This document shows positions 6,181-14,404 of a stretch of 16,368 bases of DNA, piece after piece. Every line of letters begins with the position of its first letter. Position 1 is the stretch's first letter. Below the pieces are notes generated by a model. The model searched no databases, was not told the origin of the DNA, and was given only the letters and a program-made list of their open reading frames with translations. The translations under genes and the position numbers were made by a program. This stretch comes from JAAYUK01 sp035319145 (GTDB lineage Bacteria; Nitrospirota; Thermodesulfovibrionia; Thermodesulfovibrionales; Dissulfurispiraceae), in contig DATHDH010000171.1 in the NCBI GenBank assembly GCA_035319145.1, positions 1-16,368 of the forward strand. The letters are read 5' to 3'.

Positions 6181-7785
6181 TTACGTGCCGCCTTCTTCCA
6201 TGAAGCAGAGCGGGTCTCTCTCATGAAAAATGTCGAGTCCGTAGCCGTAAGCGATGGCAAGGCACCCCCCGCAGACCGCCCGGATAGGGCACGATGCACA
6301 GGCACTGCACCCTGATCGATACCGGATAGCCTGGGCAGAATCGTAAATTTCTGAAAATGAGCTTTGGTATATATTGCCGATCGGCGAGGGAAGCTTCCGG
6401 CATGCGTGCACCTCCCCGTCGGGCAGGAGGGCAACGAAGTTAAATGCGGCGGCGCACCCGAACCCGGCACAGCCGCCGAATAAGGGCCTGCCCTGTCGAT
6501 GAAGGGGAATGTTCAGGAAGTTGTCTTTCAACCCCATGACGGGATTGCCTTCCGCCGCCCGCAGGTAGTCGCAGATAAAAGCCTTGTATTTCTGCCGCTC
6601 CGGAAGCAGGAGATGTGCTCCTTCTCCGACCATTGCCAGGCGATTGAAGTGGAAGGTATCGGTATAATCTCTGAGCAGCATCGCTAAGGGAATGATATCG
6701 TCAATATTGTCCCTGGTCAGGGTAAGCATCACCATCGAATCTATGCCCAGGCTGCGAAGATTCGACAGGAATTTCAGTGAACGATCAAAGTGGCCCGCGC
6801 CTCGTACCGCATCGTTTCGCTCTCGCAGCCCCTCAAGGCTGATCTGATAATGTGAAGGTTTTCGAATTGCCGCTATCCTTTCAAGCGCGGCGGAAGAGAC
6901 GGGATTGCCGAGAATTGCAAGGCCGAACCCATAATCCGATGCCGCCTCGTAGAGATCGAAGAAATACGGATAGAGAAACGGATTCCCGCCGGTGAAGGTC
7001 ACATTTCCGTAAACATGTTTGTCATTGCAGAATGCGTAAAGGTCATCGAGGACGCGCAACGCCTGGTCATACGGCATATGAGCGCGGTCGCTCCGATCAT
7101 AGCAATGCTTGCAATGCAGATCGCATGCCTGCGTAATATGCCACTGAAGGGTAAAGCCGCGTGCGACAAGATATTCCTCGTCAGTGACGACTCCCTGAGC
7201 GAATATGCCGGGATCCCGTTGTATTTTCGAGCAGGGCTGAACCAGAAGGCCGCGTTCGGCCGCCCTGCAGAGAACGTCGGCAAGAGCGCCGATTGTCGCG
7301 CTGCCTGTTCGGGCAAGATGCCTGATGTCGAGATCCTCGGCAACGATCTTCAATGCAAGCAGATCCTCCCGACTTGCCGCCTCGGTGTGGACCTCGCCGG
7401 TCTCCGGCATGCGCCAAGCAAGAACGAACTCTTCTCCTTTTTCCGGCTGGACGCGAGGTTCGGCTCCGGGGTTCAGCAGTACGGGAAGCCCGCGAAATCC
7501 GATCTTCACGATTCGGAGAGAAGGATTGACGACACGGATGTGCGATGTTGGCAGTGCCGGTTCGGGAAATGCTTCAACCAGAGCGCGTTCGCGCTCGACG
7601 GCAAAAAGGTCGCGCGCATAAGACGAACAAGCATTCTGCGAGATGAAATCGGCAAACTCCTTCGCAAGCGTCTCTTCATCGAGCAGGGCCGGCAAACGAG
7701 AAAGAAATTCGCTCCACAAGGACTTGCCCATCAGCGAAGCGGTTGCCGGGAAATATTTTCCGAGTGATTCGGCCTTAAATGTCAT
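6181..7785 (-). CDS. Radical SAM/SPASM peptide maturase, SbtM-like
   Basis: 534 residues. A non-radical-SAM N-terminal region of about 210 residues is followed by the radical SAM core: C221-x3-C225-x2-C228 in 'ACDLHCKHCYDRSDR', then 'VTFTGGNPFLYPYF' (262-275) and 'YQISLEGLRERND' (313-325). A SPASM domain follows, with cysteines 439, 444, 462, 493, 496, 499, 505, 508 and 527 that can hold two auxiliary [4Fe-4S] clusters. These enzymes modify ribosomal peptides with 5'-deoxyadenosyl radical chemistry. From memory, the length and motifs such as 'FTLQWHITQACDLHC', 'VMLTLTRDN' and 'LLPDGEVHACRK' fit the SbtM family paired with Cys/selenocysteine-rich SbtA peptides; this subfamily call needs a profile search. 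Residues 140-183 look helical and could form a small winged-helix or peptide-recognition fold. No precursor gene is adjacent. ATG 7785 has only a weak ribosome site. Confidence 0.85.
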   Translation of the reverse strand: MTFKAESLGKYFPATASLMGKSLWSEFLSRLPALLDEETLAKEFADFISQNACSSYARDLFAVERERALVEAFPEPALPTSHIRVVNPSLRIVKIGFRGLPVLLNPGAEPRVQPEKGEEFVLAWRMPETGEVHTEAASREDLLALKIVAEDLDIRHLARTGSATIGALADVLCRAAERGLLVQPCSKIQRDPGIFAQGVVTDEEYLVARGFTLQWHITQACDLHCKHCYDRSDRAHMPYDQALRVLDDLYAFCNDKHVYGNVTFTGGNPFLYPYFFDLYEAASDYGFGLAILGNPVSSAALERIAAIRKPSHYQISLEGLRERNDAVRGAGHFDRSLKFLSNLRSLGIDSMVMLTLTRDNIDDIIPLAMLLRDYTDTFHFNRLAMVGEGAHLLLPERQKYKAFICDYLRAAEGNPVMGLKDNFLNIPLHRQGRPLFGGCAGFGCAAAFNFVALLPDGEVHACRKLPSPIGNIYQSSFSEIYDSAQAIRYRSGCSACASCPIRAVCGGCLAIAYGYGLDIFHERDPLCFMEEGGT

Positions 7786-7852
7786 AAGGCATCAGTCCCG
7801 GATTCATATAACCCGTACAGTTCCGCGCCGGCGCGACTCATATGGATTTTCA

Positions 7853-8950
7853 TCAACGAGCACATACAAGCCGGATGAGAATTTCCGTGCCGGCTACCAG
7901 GTTATCGACGCTGATATGCTCTTCAGGCGAGTGTATCTGCATCATGCCGTTCGAAATATTTACGCAGACTATTCCGCATGTATTGAAAATGTTGGCGTCC
8001 GATCCCCCGCCGGTTGTAATCCTTTGCGGTGTGACTCCGCAGGCGGTTATGGCCGCTTCAATATGCACGAGAAACGGCTCATTGTCGTCAAGGCGAAATC
8101 CCTCATATTCAGGCTCCATTTGAATATTCACGGCGGCACCATGGCGTCCGGCAATGCCTTCTGCAACCGCTTGAATGCGGGCGCGAAGTTCTCGCCGCAG
8201 ATCGTCGTCATGCGTCCTGAATTCGCCGCAGATCGTCGCTTCCTTCGGCACGATATTCATCGCTGCGCCGCCCGTCAGCATGGAGACATTAAATGTCGTC
8301 CGATCATCAATACGGGCATTCGGCAGTTCCGCTATGATCTCCGCCGCTACGCGAACCGCATTGATGCCCTTCTCAGGCTCGATCCCGGCATGGGCCGCCC
8401 TTCCCAGCACGGCAATGCTGAACTGTTCACGCGCCGGGGCAGCTGTCACAATCAAGCCGGGCGGCCCGCTGATGTCGAGCACGACTGCGCGGCGGCTTTT
8501 CAGGCGCGACATATTCAGATTGCGAGCCCCCATGAGTCCCTGTTCCTCCCCCGAGGTAAGGACAATCTCGAGGTTTATCGCCGGGAGAAGATATTCCTGC
8601 ATGATGCGCAACATCTCGACTATCTGAGCAAGCGCGCTCTTGTCGTCGGCTCCGAGGATCGTCGTTCCGGCCGAACGGATAATGCCGTCTTCAATGCGGC
8701 AATCAATGCCGGCGGTCGATTCAACCGTATCCATGTGAGCGGACAAAAGCAGCCAGGGGGCATTCGGCAGCGGAGAGGGCCTCGTAGCAATGAGATTAAA
8801 CGAAGCGCCGTACGGCTGCCGCATGACCGTGCACCCGCATGCGGAAAGTGTCGGCTCAAGATAATCCGCTATCGCTGCCTCCTGCTGGGAGGGCGAGTCG
8901 ATGCGTACCAGTTCGAGAAAGGTCTCGACCAGCCTCGTTCGGTTAATCAT
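7853..8950 (-). CDS. M20-family zinc metallopeptidase, PepT-like
   Basis: 365 residues from ATG 8950. M20 motifs are complete: His72-x-Asp74 ('SAHMDTVE'), the bridging Asp102 ('ILGADDKSALA'), catalytic Glu135 with Glu136 ('SGEEQG'), Asp159 ('VLDISGP') and C-terminal His340 ('MQIHSPEEHIS'). A dimerisation-type insert runs from about 173 to 285 ('GRAAHAGIEPEKGINA'). The enzyme should be a cytoplasmic di-zinc aminopeptidase or tripeptidase-like enzyme; the exact substrate is unknown. The homologous part begins at 'MINRTRLVETFLELVRIDSPS'. In-frame ATG 8974 and GTG 9004 are alternatives, and none has a strong ribosome site. It is the first of three codirectional genes, 67 bases before the radical SAM gene, and could process a modified peptide or simply be a general peptidase. 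It is divergent from the slt-like gene. Confidence 0.86.
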   Translation of the reverse strand: MINRTRLVETFLELVRIDSPSQQEAAIADYLEPTLSACGCTVMRQPYGASFNLIATRPSPLPNAPWLLLSAHMDTVESTAGIDCRIEDGIIRSAGTTILGADDKSALAQIVEMLRIMQEYLLPAINLEIVLTSGEEQGLMGARNLNMSRLKSRRAVVLDISGPPGLIVTAAPAREQFSIAVLGRAAHAGIEPEKGINAVRVAAEIIAELPNARIDDRTTFNVSMLTGGAAMNIVPKEATICGEFRTHDDDLRRELRARIQAVAEGIAGRHGAAVNIQMEPEYEGFRLDDNEPFLVHIEAAITACGVTPQRITTGGGSDANIFNTCGIVCVNISNGMMQIHSPEEHISVDNLVAGTEILIRLVCAR

Positions 8951-9083
8951 CGGTGGCTTCGCGACGGGTTCCATACTTCCGATTATTGTGAGCCAGAATC
9001 GCACATGAACTCAAGCACTGAAGAATATGGCCGAAAAGAATATATTGTATGAAACGCATGCACACCGTTATGCTAGGTCGAGT

Positions 9084-10973
9084 ATGGGAATGAAGTCTGC
9101 AGCTAATCGCCCGGGAATGAACCTGTTGTATTACGTTCCGGCAGTGGTGTTCTGTTTCTGGTGTGCCTTGACCATGGCAAGCTCCGCTCTGGCCGTTGAT
9201 CTGGCTTTTGTCGACGCCTACCACAAAAAAGACGTCCGTGTGCTGCAAAAATACCTCGACATATATGCAGGAACACCGGTCGAGCCCTATGTCCTTGCCG
9301 CGATGGTCGATGCAAAAGATGCGCAGGAGGGGATGCTATCGCCGTCGGTCGCGTCGGTTTTTGAAAAATATGCCGGGGTTCCGCCGATAGAAAAGCTGCG
9401 AGCCGCACTGCTCAAGTCGTGGGCGCGGCGCGGCGATTGGGAACAGTTCTCGCGCCATGTCAACCGGGTTCCGGACTGGCTTGCTGAAAAAGACCCGGAA
9501 CTCGGCTGCGCAACAATCAATTTTCGCATGCTGCGAGGCGTGCCGCTGAACGGCATGCGGACATCGCTTTTTCAAGAGTTGGGCGAATTTCCGGTAGCAT
9601 GTCCCTCTGCTTTTGCCGGCAGCGTTGCGTCAGGGGAGATCGCTCCGGCATCAGTCCGCGCAAAGATCCTCCAGATTGCTGCGTTCAAAGGGGAGTCAGA
9701 CGCCCGCAGGCTGCTTGATACCGTTACGCCGGAGCTTGAGAAATCGAAGGTCAACACCGCAGGCTGGTCGGGCGCTGTCGCACTTGTTTCTGCAGCACGA
9801 GACGATTATCAGAACGCCCTTAGATTATATGAGAAATCGAGCGCCTCTTTTGACGCCGAAACAGGAAGAGATATCCTTGTCCACATCGGTGCGCTTGCCG
9901 CGAAAAAGACATCATTTGCGGCTCATGACATTATCAAGAGGGCCGACGGGTATCGCCGGGCAGTCTCTCAGCCGGCCGCAGAGTGGAGAACGCGGGCGGC
10001 AATACTCGCGGGGGCGTGGGGAGACGTCATAACGTCGATTGCAACGATGCCTGAGAGCGTGCGCAGCGAGCCGGTCTGGCAATATTGGCATGCGCGCGCG
10101 CTCCAGAAGCGCGGCAAGATGCTCGATGCCAGCCAACTGTATGCGGATCTCTCCCGCCAGCCGGGATATTACGGACTGCTGGCAGCCGAACGCATCGGAC
10201 AGCGTCCTCCTTATCTTACCCTGACCTATCAGCCCGACCGGGACTTGATTGCCCAATTCGAGCATAATCCCGTGGCGTTGAGGGTTGTTGCGCTGCACAA
10301 AGCCGGACTCTGGGTTGAGGCGGCTTTTGAATGGAACCTGCTGCTCAAGGGAAGAGACAGCGCTACGCACTATGCGGCTGCTCATTTTGCGAAAGCAAAG
10401 TGCCTCATCGACAGACAGATCGGCGCAGCCCAGTATGCCCCTGAGCATATCGATCTCGAACTGCGTTTCCCGCTTGCCTTCCAGAAAGAAGTGCTCTCTT
10501 CGGCTCGAGATACCGGGCTCCCTCCGGAGCTGCTCTGGGCGGTCATGCGGCAGGAGAGCCGGTTCGTGCCCCACGCAGTATCGTCATCGGGTGCCGTCGG
10601 TTTGATGCAGTTGATGCCGGCCACTGCGAGGCTGGTTGCCGCAAAGGCGGGCCTCGTCGAAAAGCCTACGCGATCCGCTCTTATCTATCCGGAGCTCAAT
10701 ATTCCGCTTGGCGCAGCGTATCTCAACACGTTGCAGATGAAATACGAGCGCAATTACGCATTTATCGCAGCCGCATATAATGCCGGGCCGGGGCGGGTCG
10801 ATCGGTGGCGAGTGCAGTTGGCAGGCACAGATCTCGAACAGTTCATCGAACTCATCCCCTATACGGAAACCCGTGATTATGCGAAGCAGGTGCTCTCCAA
10901 TTTCGTGCTCTATTCATTCGTGCGCAACCAGACGCCGATATCCCTCGCGACCCTCCTCGCAAAGAAAACCTGA
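9084..10973 (+). CDS. slt: Soluble lytic murein transglycosylase, Slt-type
   Basis: 629 residues from ATG 9084, chosen because it puts a signal peptide near the N-terminus: hydrophobic 'LLYYVPAVVFCFWCALTMAS' with a likely cut after ALA. An upstream in-frame ATG at 9027 would add 19 residues. A long all-helical superhelix fills the middle, as in Slt70. The C-terminal lysozyme-like GH23 domain has the catalytic Glu491 in 'VMRQESRF' (codon 10554-10556), then 'SGAVGLMQLMPATA', 'AAYNAGPGRV' and 'ETRDYAKQVL'. It cleaves the MurNAc-GlcNAc bond of peptidoglycan with 1,6-anhydro-MurNAc formation in the periplasm, for wall turnover and complex insertion. Size and domain order match the family. It faces away from the peptidase gene and converges with the HerA-like gene. 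Confidence 0.92.
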   Translation: MGMKSAANRPGMNLLYYVPAVVFCFWCALTMASSALAVDLAFVDAYHKKDVRVLQKYLDIYAGTPVEPYVLAAMVDAKDAQEGMLSPSVASVFEKYAGVPPIEKLRAALLKSWARRGDWEQFSRHVNRVPDWLAEKDPELGCATINFRMLRGVPLNGMRTSLFQELGEFPVACPSAFAGSVASGEIAPASVRAKILQIAAFKGESDARRLLDTVTPELEKSKVNTAGWSGAVALVSAARDDYQNALRLYEKSSASFDAETGRDILVHIGALAAKKTSFAAHDIIKRADGYRRAVSQPAAEWRTRAAILAGAWGDVITSIATMPESVRSEPVWQYWHARALQKRGKMLDASQLYADLSRQPGYYGLLAAERIGQRPPYLTLTYQPDRDLIAQFEHNPVALRVVALHKAGLWVEAAFEWNLLLKGRDSATHYAAAHFAKAKCLIDRQIGAAQYAPEHIDLELRFPLAFQKEVLSSARDTGLPPELLWAVMRQESRFVPHAVSSSGAVGLMQLMPATARLVAAKAGLVEKPTRSALIYPELNIPLGAAYLNTLQMKYERNYAFIAAAYNAGPGRVDRWRVQLAGTDLEQFIELIPYTETRDYAKQVLSNFVLYSFVRNQTPISLATLLAKKT

Positions 10974-11065
10974 GCACGCCTCTCCGGCGCACACGACTTG
11001 CCTCACAGGGGCTAATCAGCTCGCTTGAGGGCGGATATCACGCACCGGCTATGCAGAACGCGGAC

Positions 11066-12511
11066 TTAGCGGCGGCCTCCGAAGATAGAGCCGAGCACCC
11101 CCCGGATAATTTGCCTGCCTATCTGGCTGCCGATTGCATGCGCAGCACTCTTGGCGAGCGCTCCGATGAGAACGCCCGCCTCAGACTTCCCTTCTTTCTT
11201 CTCCGCGGGGGCTTCACCCGTATCATGGCGCGCCTTCAGCTTCTCATATGCCGATTCTCGGTCGACAGCCTTCTCATAATGGCCCGCGAGGGGGGATGAC
11301 CGAATAACGGCGACGCGTTCCGCATCCGTAAGAGGCGCCATGCGGCTGTGCGGAGGACAGACGTATGCACGCTCGACAATGCTCGGGCTTCCCTTTGCAT
11401 CGAGCAGCGAAACGAGTGCTTCTCCGACCGCCAACTCGGAAATGACCTTTTCGGTATTGAGCGACTTATTCTGGCGAAACGTGTCGGCAGCAGCCTTTAC
11501 CGCCTTTTGATCCCGCGGAGAGAATGCTCGCAATGCATGCTGAACCCGGTTGCCAAGCTGCCCGAGGATGATATCCGGGATATCGAGCGGGTTCTGCGTT
11601 ACAAAATATACGCCGATGCCTTTTGAGCGGATGAGACGCACAACCTGTTCTATCTTGTCCCTGAGCACATCCGCTATGTCGTCGAAGAGCAGGTGCGCCT
11701 CGTCGAAGAAGAAAACCAATTTCGGCTTCTTCGGATCGCCCACCTCCGGAAGATTCTCGAAGAGCTCCGAAAGCATCCAGAGCAAGAACATGGCATAGAC
11801 CTTCGGCGACTGCATCAGTTTGCAGGCGTTGAGGATATTGATCGTGCCAAGTCCGTTGCCGTCGGTCTGCATGAAGTCATTCAGATCCAGGGCGGGTTCG
11901 CCGAAGAACTTATCGCCCCCCTGTTGTTCAAGGGCGAGAATATTGCGTTGAATTGCTCCGATGCTTGCCGTGGAAATGTTGCCGTAGTTGGTTTTGAATT
12001 CCGCAGCGTTGTCGCCAGCAAACTGCACCATCGAGCGCAGATCTTTCAGATCAAGCAGGAGATAGCCGTTGTCGTCCGCTATTTTATATATGATTGTCAG
12101 CACACCGCTCTGTACCTCGTTGAGATTCAGAATACGACTGAAGAGCAATGGGCCTATCTCCGAGACGGTCGTGCGCACTGGGTATCCCTGTTCGCCGAAA
12201 ACATCCCAAAATACGACAGGGAAGCCCTGATAGGAAAACGGATCGAGTCCGAGAAGCTTCACCCGCTCGGCAACCTTCGGGTGATCGCCGCCTGCCTGGG
12301 CAATGCCCGAAAGATCGCCCTTCACGTCCGCCATAAAAACGGGCACGCCGATACTGCTGAACTGCTCGGCAAGAACCCGCAGCGAGACCGTCTTACCGGT
12401 TCCTGTAGCCCCCGCTATCAAACCATGGCGATTTGCCATGTTCGGGAGTAGAACTATATCCGCCTTGCCCTCAGTACGGGCAAGCAGCAATCCGTCAGCA
12501 ACCTCCGTCAT
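11066..12511 (-). CDS. HerA-like helicase-domain ATPase, DUF853/YjgR family
   Basis: 481 residues from ATG 12511, preceded by GGAGG five bases upstream; a longer frame to 12571 lacks a ribosome site. Walker A is GATGTGKT (34-41) and Walker B is 'KLVFFFDEAHLLF' (264-276). A 'VYFVTQNPLDIPD' motif (301-313) follows, and 'SPRDQKAVKAAADTFR' (331-346) comes before the C-terminal part. The N-terminal 'LLPNMANRHGLIAGATGTGK' is the family signature. The tail is Lys/Glu-rich and then Gly-rich (IGSQIGRQIIRGVLGSIFGG). The family belongs to the HerA/FtsK superfamily of DNA-acting P-loop ATPases, but its cellular role is not established. It ends 92 bases from the slt-like stop and diverges from the VOC gene. 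Confidence 0.9.
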   Translation of the reverse strand: MTEVADGLLLARTEGKADIVLLPNMANRHGLIAGATGTGKTVSLRVLAEQFSSIGVPVFMADVKGDLSGIAQAGGDHPKVAERVKLLGLDPFSYQGFPVVFWDVFGEQGYPVRTTVSEIGPLLFSRILNLNEVQSGVLTIIYKIADDNGYLLLDLKDLRSMVQFAGDNAAEFKTNYGNISTASIGAIQRNILALEQQGGDKFFGEPALDLNDFMQTDGNGLGTINILNACKLMQSPKVYAMFLLWMLSELFENLPEVGDPKKPKLVFFFDEAHLLFDDIADVLRDKIEQVVRLIRSKGIGVYFVTQNPLDIPDIILGQLGNRVQHALRAFSPRDQKAVKAAADTFRQNKSLNTEKVISELAVGEALVSLLDAKGSPSIVERAYVCPPHSRMAPLTDAERVAVIRSSPLAGHYEKAVDRESAYEKLKARHDTGEAPAEKKEGKSEAGVLIGALAKSAAHAIGSQIGRQIIRGVLGSIFGGRR

Positions 12512-12586
12512 ATATGCCTCCGCACATTTTCGTATGCAGTTACGATACTGAGCAATGTACCGGGATGTCAACGAATTGCACCAAGC

Positions 12587-12616
12587 TTGTCAGTCTGTGT
12601 TGTTTCCCGTTAATGT
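12587..12616 (+). promoter_or_regulatory. Candidate promoter of the VOC gene
   Basis: TTGTCA (12587-12592, five of six consensus bases), an 18-nt spacer and TAATGT (12611-12616, weak -10) lie about 35 bases before the VOC start in the gap between divergent genes. The -35 is good and the -10 poor. Confidence 0.3.
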
Positions 12617-12649
12617 AGGGAAGAATGCGATATGCAGGAGGTGGCCTGA

Positions 12650-13237
12650 ATGGTCCGCTATACGGGAATAAACCATCTTGCCTTTGCGACAAGCGATATG
12701 GATGCGACGGTCCGGTTTTGGCGCGATCTGCTCGGGTTGAGACTCGTCGTAACGCTTGGCGGAAAAGGGTACCGTCAATATTTTTTTGAGCTTTCCGAAA
12801 ACGATCTCATCGCCTTTTTTGAGTGGCCCGATGTCCGGCCGATAGAAGAAAAAGATGCGGGAAGACCGGTCAAAGGTCCGTTCGGCTTTGATCATGTATC
12901 ACTCGGAGTGGAAAATGCCGACCAGCTCTGGGAACTCAAGGATCGGCTGAATGCTGCAGGCATTTTCGTGACCGAGGTGCTCGATCAGGGATTTATCCAT
13001 TCCGTCTTCAGTTTTGATCCGAACGGTATTGCGATAGAAATCAGCCATAATGTACCGGAGATCGACATCAGAAGACATCCGGCGATGGTTGACCCGAACC
13101 CGAAAGCCACGGCGATTGAAGGAAGCGATCCCGTCCCTGGCCAATGGCCAGCTCTTTCCGACCCGACACCGATGCATGAGCGGAAAGTCTATCCCGGCGA
13201 GGTAAAACTGGCATTGGGAAAGAAGAAATCGAAGTAG
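12650..13237 (+). CDS. VOC-superfamily (glyoxalase/dioxygenase fold) metalloprotein
   Basis: 195 residues with a perfect AGGAGGTG ribosome site six bases before the ATG. Two beta-alpha-beta-beta-beta modules are visible, and the four classical metal-ligand positions are intact: His9 ('INHLAFAT'), Glu58 ('IAFFEW'), His82 ('FDHVSLGV') and Glu130 ('IAIEIS'). The superfamily includes glyoxalase I, extradiol dioxygenases and fosfomycin-resistance enzymes, so the substrate cannot be read from sequence. A C-terminal extension of about 60 residues, rich in Pro and charged residues and ending in Lys, follows the fold. The DinB-fold gene starts 54 bases after it without a visible terminator, so the two are probably cotranscribed. 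Confidence 0.85.
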   Translation: MVRYTGINHLAFATSDMDATVRFWRDLLGLRLVVTLGGKGYRQYFFELSENDLIAFFEWPDVRPIEEKDAGRPVKGPFGFDHVSLGVENADQLWELKDRLNAAGIFVTEVLDQGFIHSVFSFDPNGIAIEISHNVPEIDIRRHPAMVDPNPKATAIEGSDPVPGQWPALSDPTPMHERKVYPGEVKLALGKKKSK

Positions 13238-13291
13238 TCGGGCTCATTTCGATCTATTAAAAGCCGTCGTTGACTAAAGAAGGAGCACTGC

Positions 13292-13804
13292 ATGACCTTA
13301 CATGAACTAGCGGCAGAGCATGCCGGTGTGCGCGCTTCTCTCCTCGCGCTGAGCGACAGAAAACTTCCGTCCGCGGCAGTTCCTGAGACATGGACGCCCC
13401 GTCAAGTAGTGCATCATGTTCTTTTGGCGGATCGGGCTATTATCAGCCTGCTGGAACGCTTGTTCGACAAAATAACAGCCCCTGTCCAAGCCGATATGAG
13501 CGGGCCGCTCCCGATACGCACCGGGTTCTTCGGCTACGATAGAGAGCGGGTAAAAACAATGGCTGCAGTAAAGGGAACTGAACCCGACCCTGCGGTCTCG
13601 GACGAAAACCTCCGAAACATTGAAGCAGAGGTGAATTCACGTTACGACGCTTTACTGCTGAAGTCGGCAACGCACGATCTCCACGCGTCAGTCTTTCCGC
13701 ATCGCTTTCTCGGTCAGTTGAATTTCTATGAATGGCTGGCCTTTGGTCTGGAACATGCAAAGCTGCATCTGCAGGTCCTGCAAAACAATTTGGATCCCCG
13801 CTGA
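13292..13804 (+). CDS. DinB/YfiT-like four-helix metal-binding protein
   Basis: 170 residues, ATG preceded by AAGGAG. The sequence has the DinB-superfamily pattern: an N-terminal helix, 'WTPRQVVHHVLLADRAI' (34-50) with His41/His42, and a C-terminal 'EWLAFGLEHAKLHLQVLQ' with His155-x3-His159. These histidines would form the trinuclear-type metal site of the four-helix bundle. Family members include thiol-dependent S-transferases and stress-induced proteins of unknown function, so no reaction is claimed. It follows the VOC gene in the same direction. The 189 bases between its stop and the convergent tatA stop hold no gene I can support; the only structure is a short cggct/agccg hairpin at 13966-13980. 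Confidence 0.78.
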   Translation: MTLHELAAEHAGVRASLLALSDRKLPSAAVPETWTPRQVVHHVLLADRAIISLLERLFDKITAPVQADMSGPLPIRTGFFGYDRERVKTMAAVKGTEPDPAVSDENLRNIEAEVNSRYDALLLKSATHDLHASVFPHRFLGQLNFYEWLAFGLEHAKLHLQVLQNNLDPR

Positions 13805-13993
13805 ATTTACTTGTTGTTTTTCCTGATTTAGCCACTCAGGTCTCTTGGGCTGGGCAGGACAGCTGTGGAGTACCTTTACGCGCCGCGGATACAGAGCTTG
13901 CTCTATCAAGCAGGCAAACGGCTGTCGTTGTAATACTTCCCTTTTATAAACGTGCAGATACAGGACGGCTGCTCAAGCCGAAATGAAATTCTG

Positions 13994-14176
13994 CTATGCC
14001 GTCTTATCGTCGTGCGATGATTTCGCATCATCGTCATGCGACATTGCTTTTTTAAAATCCCGTATGCCCTTACCGATACCGCTGCCGATCTCCGGCAGCT
14101 TGCTTGGGCCGAACACGAGCAGCACGATCCCGAGAATTAACAACAAATGCATGGGCTGAAATATTCCTGAAAACAT
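13994..14176 (-). CDS. tatA: Sec-independent translocase subunit TatA
   Basis: 60 residues with a strong AAGGAGG ribosome site. A single N-terminal membrane helix (about 8-22) ends in the hallmark 'FGPSKLPEIGSGIGKGIRDFKKAM', a hinge followed by an amphipathic helix, then a short acidic Asp/His/Lys tail. TatA oligomerises with TatC (and TatB) to export folded proteins carrying twin-arginine signals, such as the Fe-S protein at 4880-5650. The gene stands alone, with neither tatB nor tatC in the window. The length is at the short end for TatA. A 16-bp perfect palindrome lies 24 bases upstream of the start. Confidence 0.92.
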   Translation of the reverse strand: MFSGIFQPMHLLLILGIVLLVFGPSKLPEIGSGIGKGIRDFKKAMSHDDDAKSSHDDKTA

Positions 14177-14199
14177 GGATCCTCCTTGTTCATGCCTAA

Positions 14200-14215
14200 T
14201 CTATCCGTGGATAGA
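14200..14215. promoter_or_regulatory. Perfect 16-bp palindrome upstream of tatA
   Basis: The sequence tctatccgtggataga has 7-bp arms around a central gt, 24 bases before the tatA start. Its position and symmetry suit an operator or a short leader hairpin. A loosely similar 'gatagctgtggattc' occurs at about 14274-14288 in the same intergenic region, which also precedes the divergent TVP38-like gene. Confidence 0.4.
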
Positions 14216-14404
14216 CAACAGCAGGCACGTCCCATCGATTCCTGATTTCACAAGCAGCACCGACTTGATTAAACGATAGCTGTGGATTCAGTATACCATA
14301 ATGGTCGAACGGTATCGACGGAAAAGGACGGAGCAAGCAAGCTCAGCTTATGAACAACCTATGAGACATCCTGCCGTAAACAATAAAGAATAGCAGTTCT
14401 GAAC

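Noticed and set aside
7015..7767. 250-codon plus-strand frame
   Set aside because: Antisense shadow of the radical SAM gene; no domain, and no ribosome site worth noting.
7786..7852. Possible precursor peptide between the peptidase and the radical SAM gene
   Set aside because: The gap is 67 bases and contains no start, no Cys/Sec-Gly pattern and no usable frame.
7643..9052. 469-codon open frame on the plus strand
   Set aside because: It lies antisense to the M20 peptidase and the start of the radical SAM gene, both of which have complete catalytic motifs. Its translation is Arg/His-rich without recognisable domains.
9912..10574. 220-codon minus-strand frame
   Set aside because: Antisense to the Slt-type transglycosylase catalytic region, which is clearly the real gene.
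11693..12451. 252-codon plus-strand frame
   Set aside because: Antisense to the HerA-like ATPase, whose Walker motifs and ribosome site support the minus strand.
13805..13993. Possible small gene or terminator between the DinB-like gene and tatA
   Set aside because: The open frame is a continuation of an out-of-frame reading, and the only hairpin (13966-13980) is short with no T-run.
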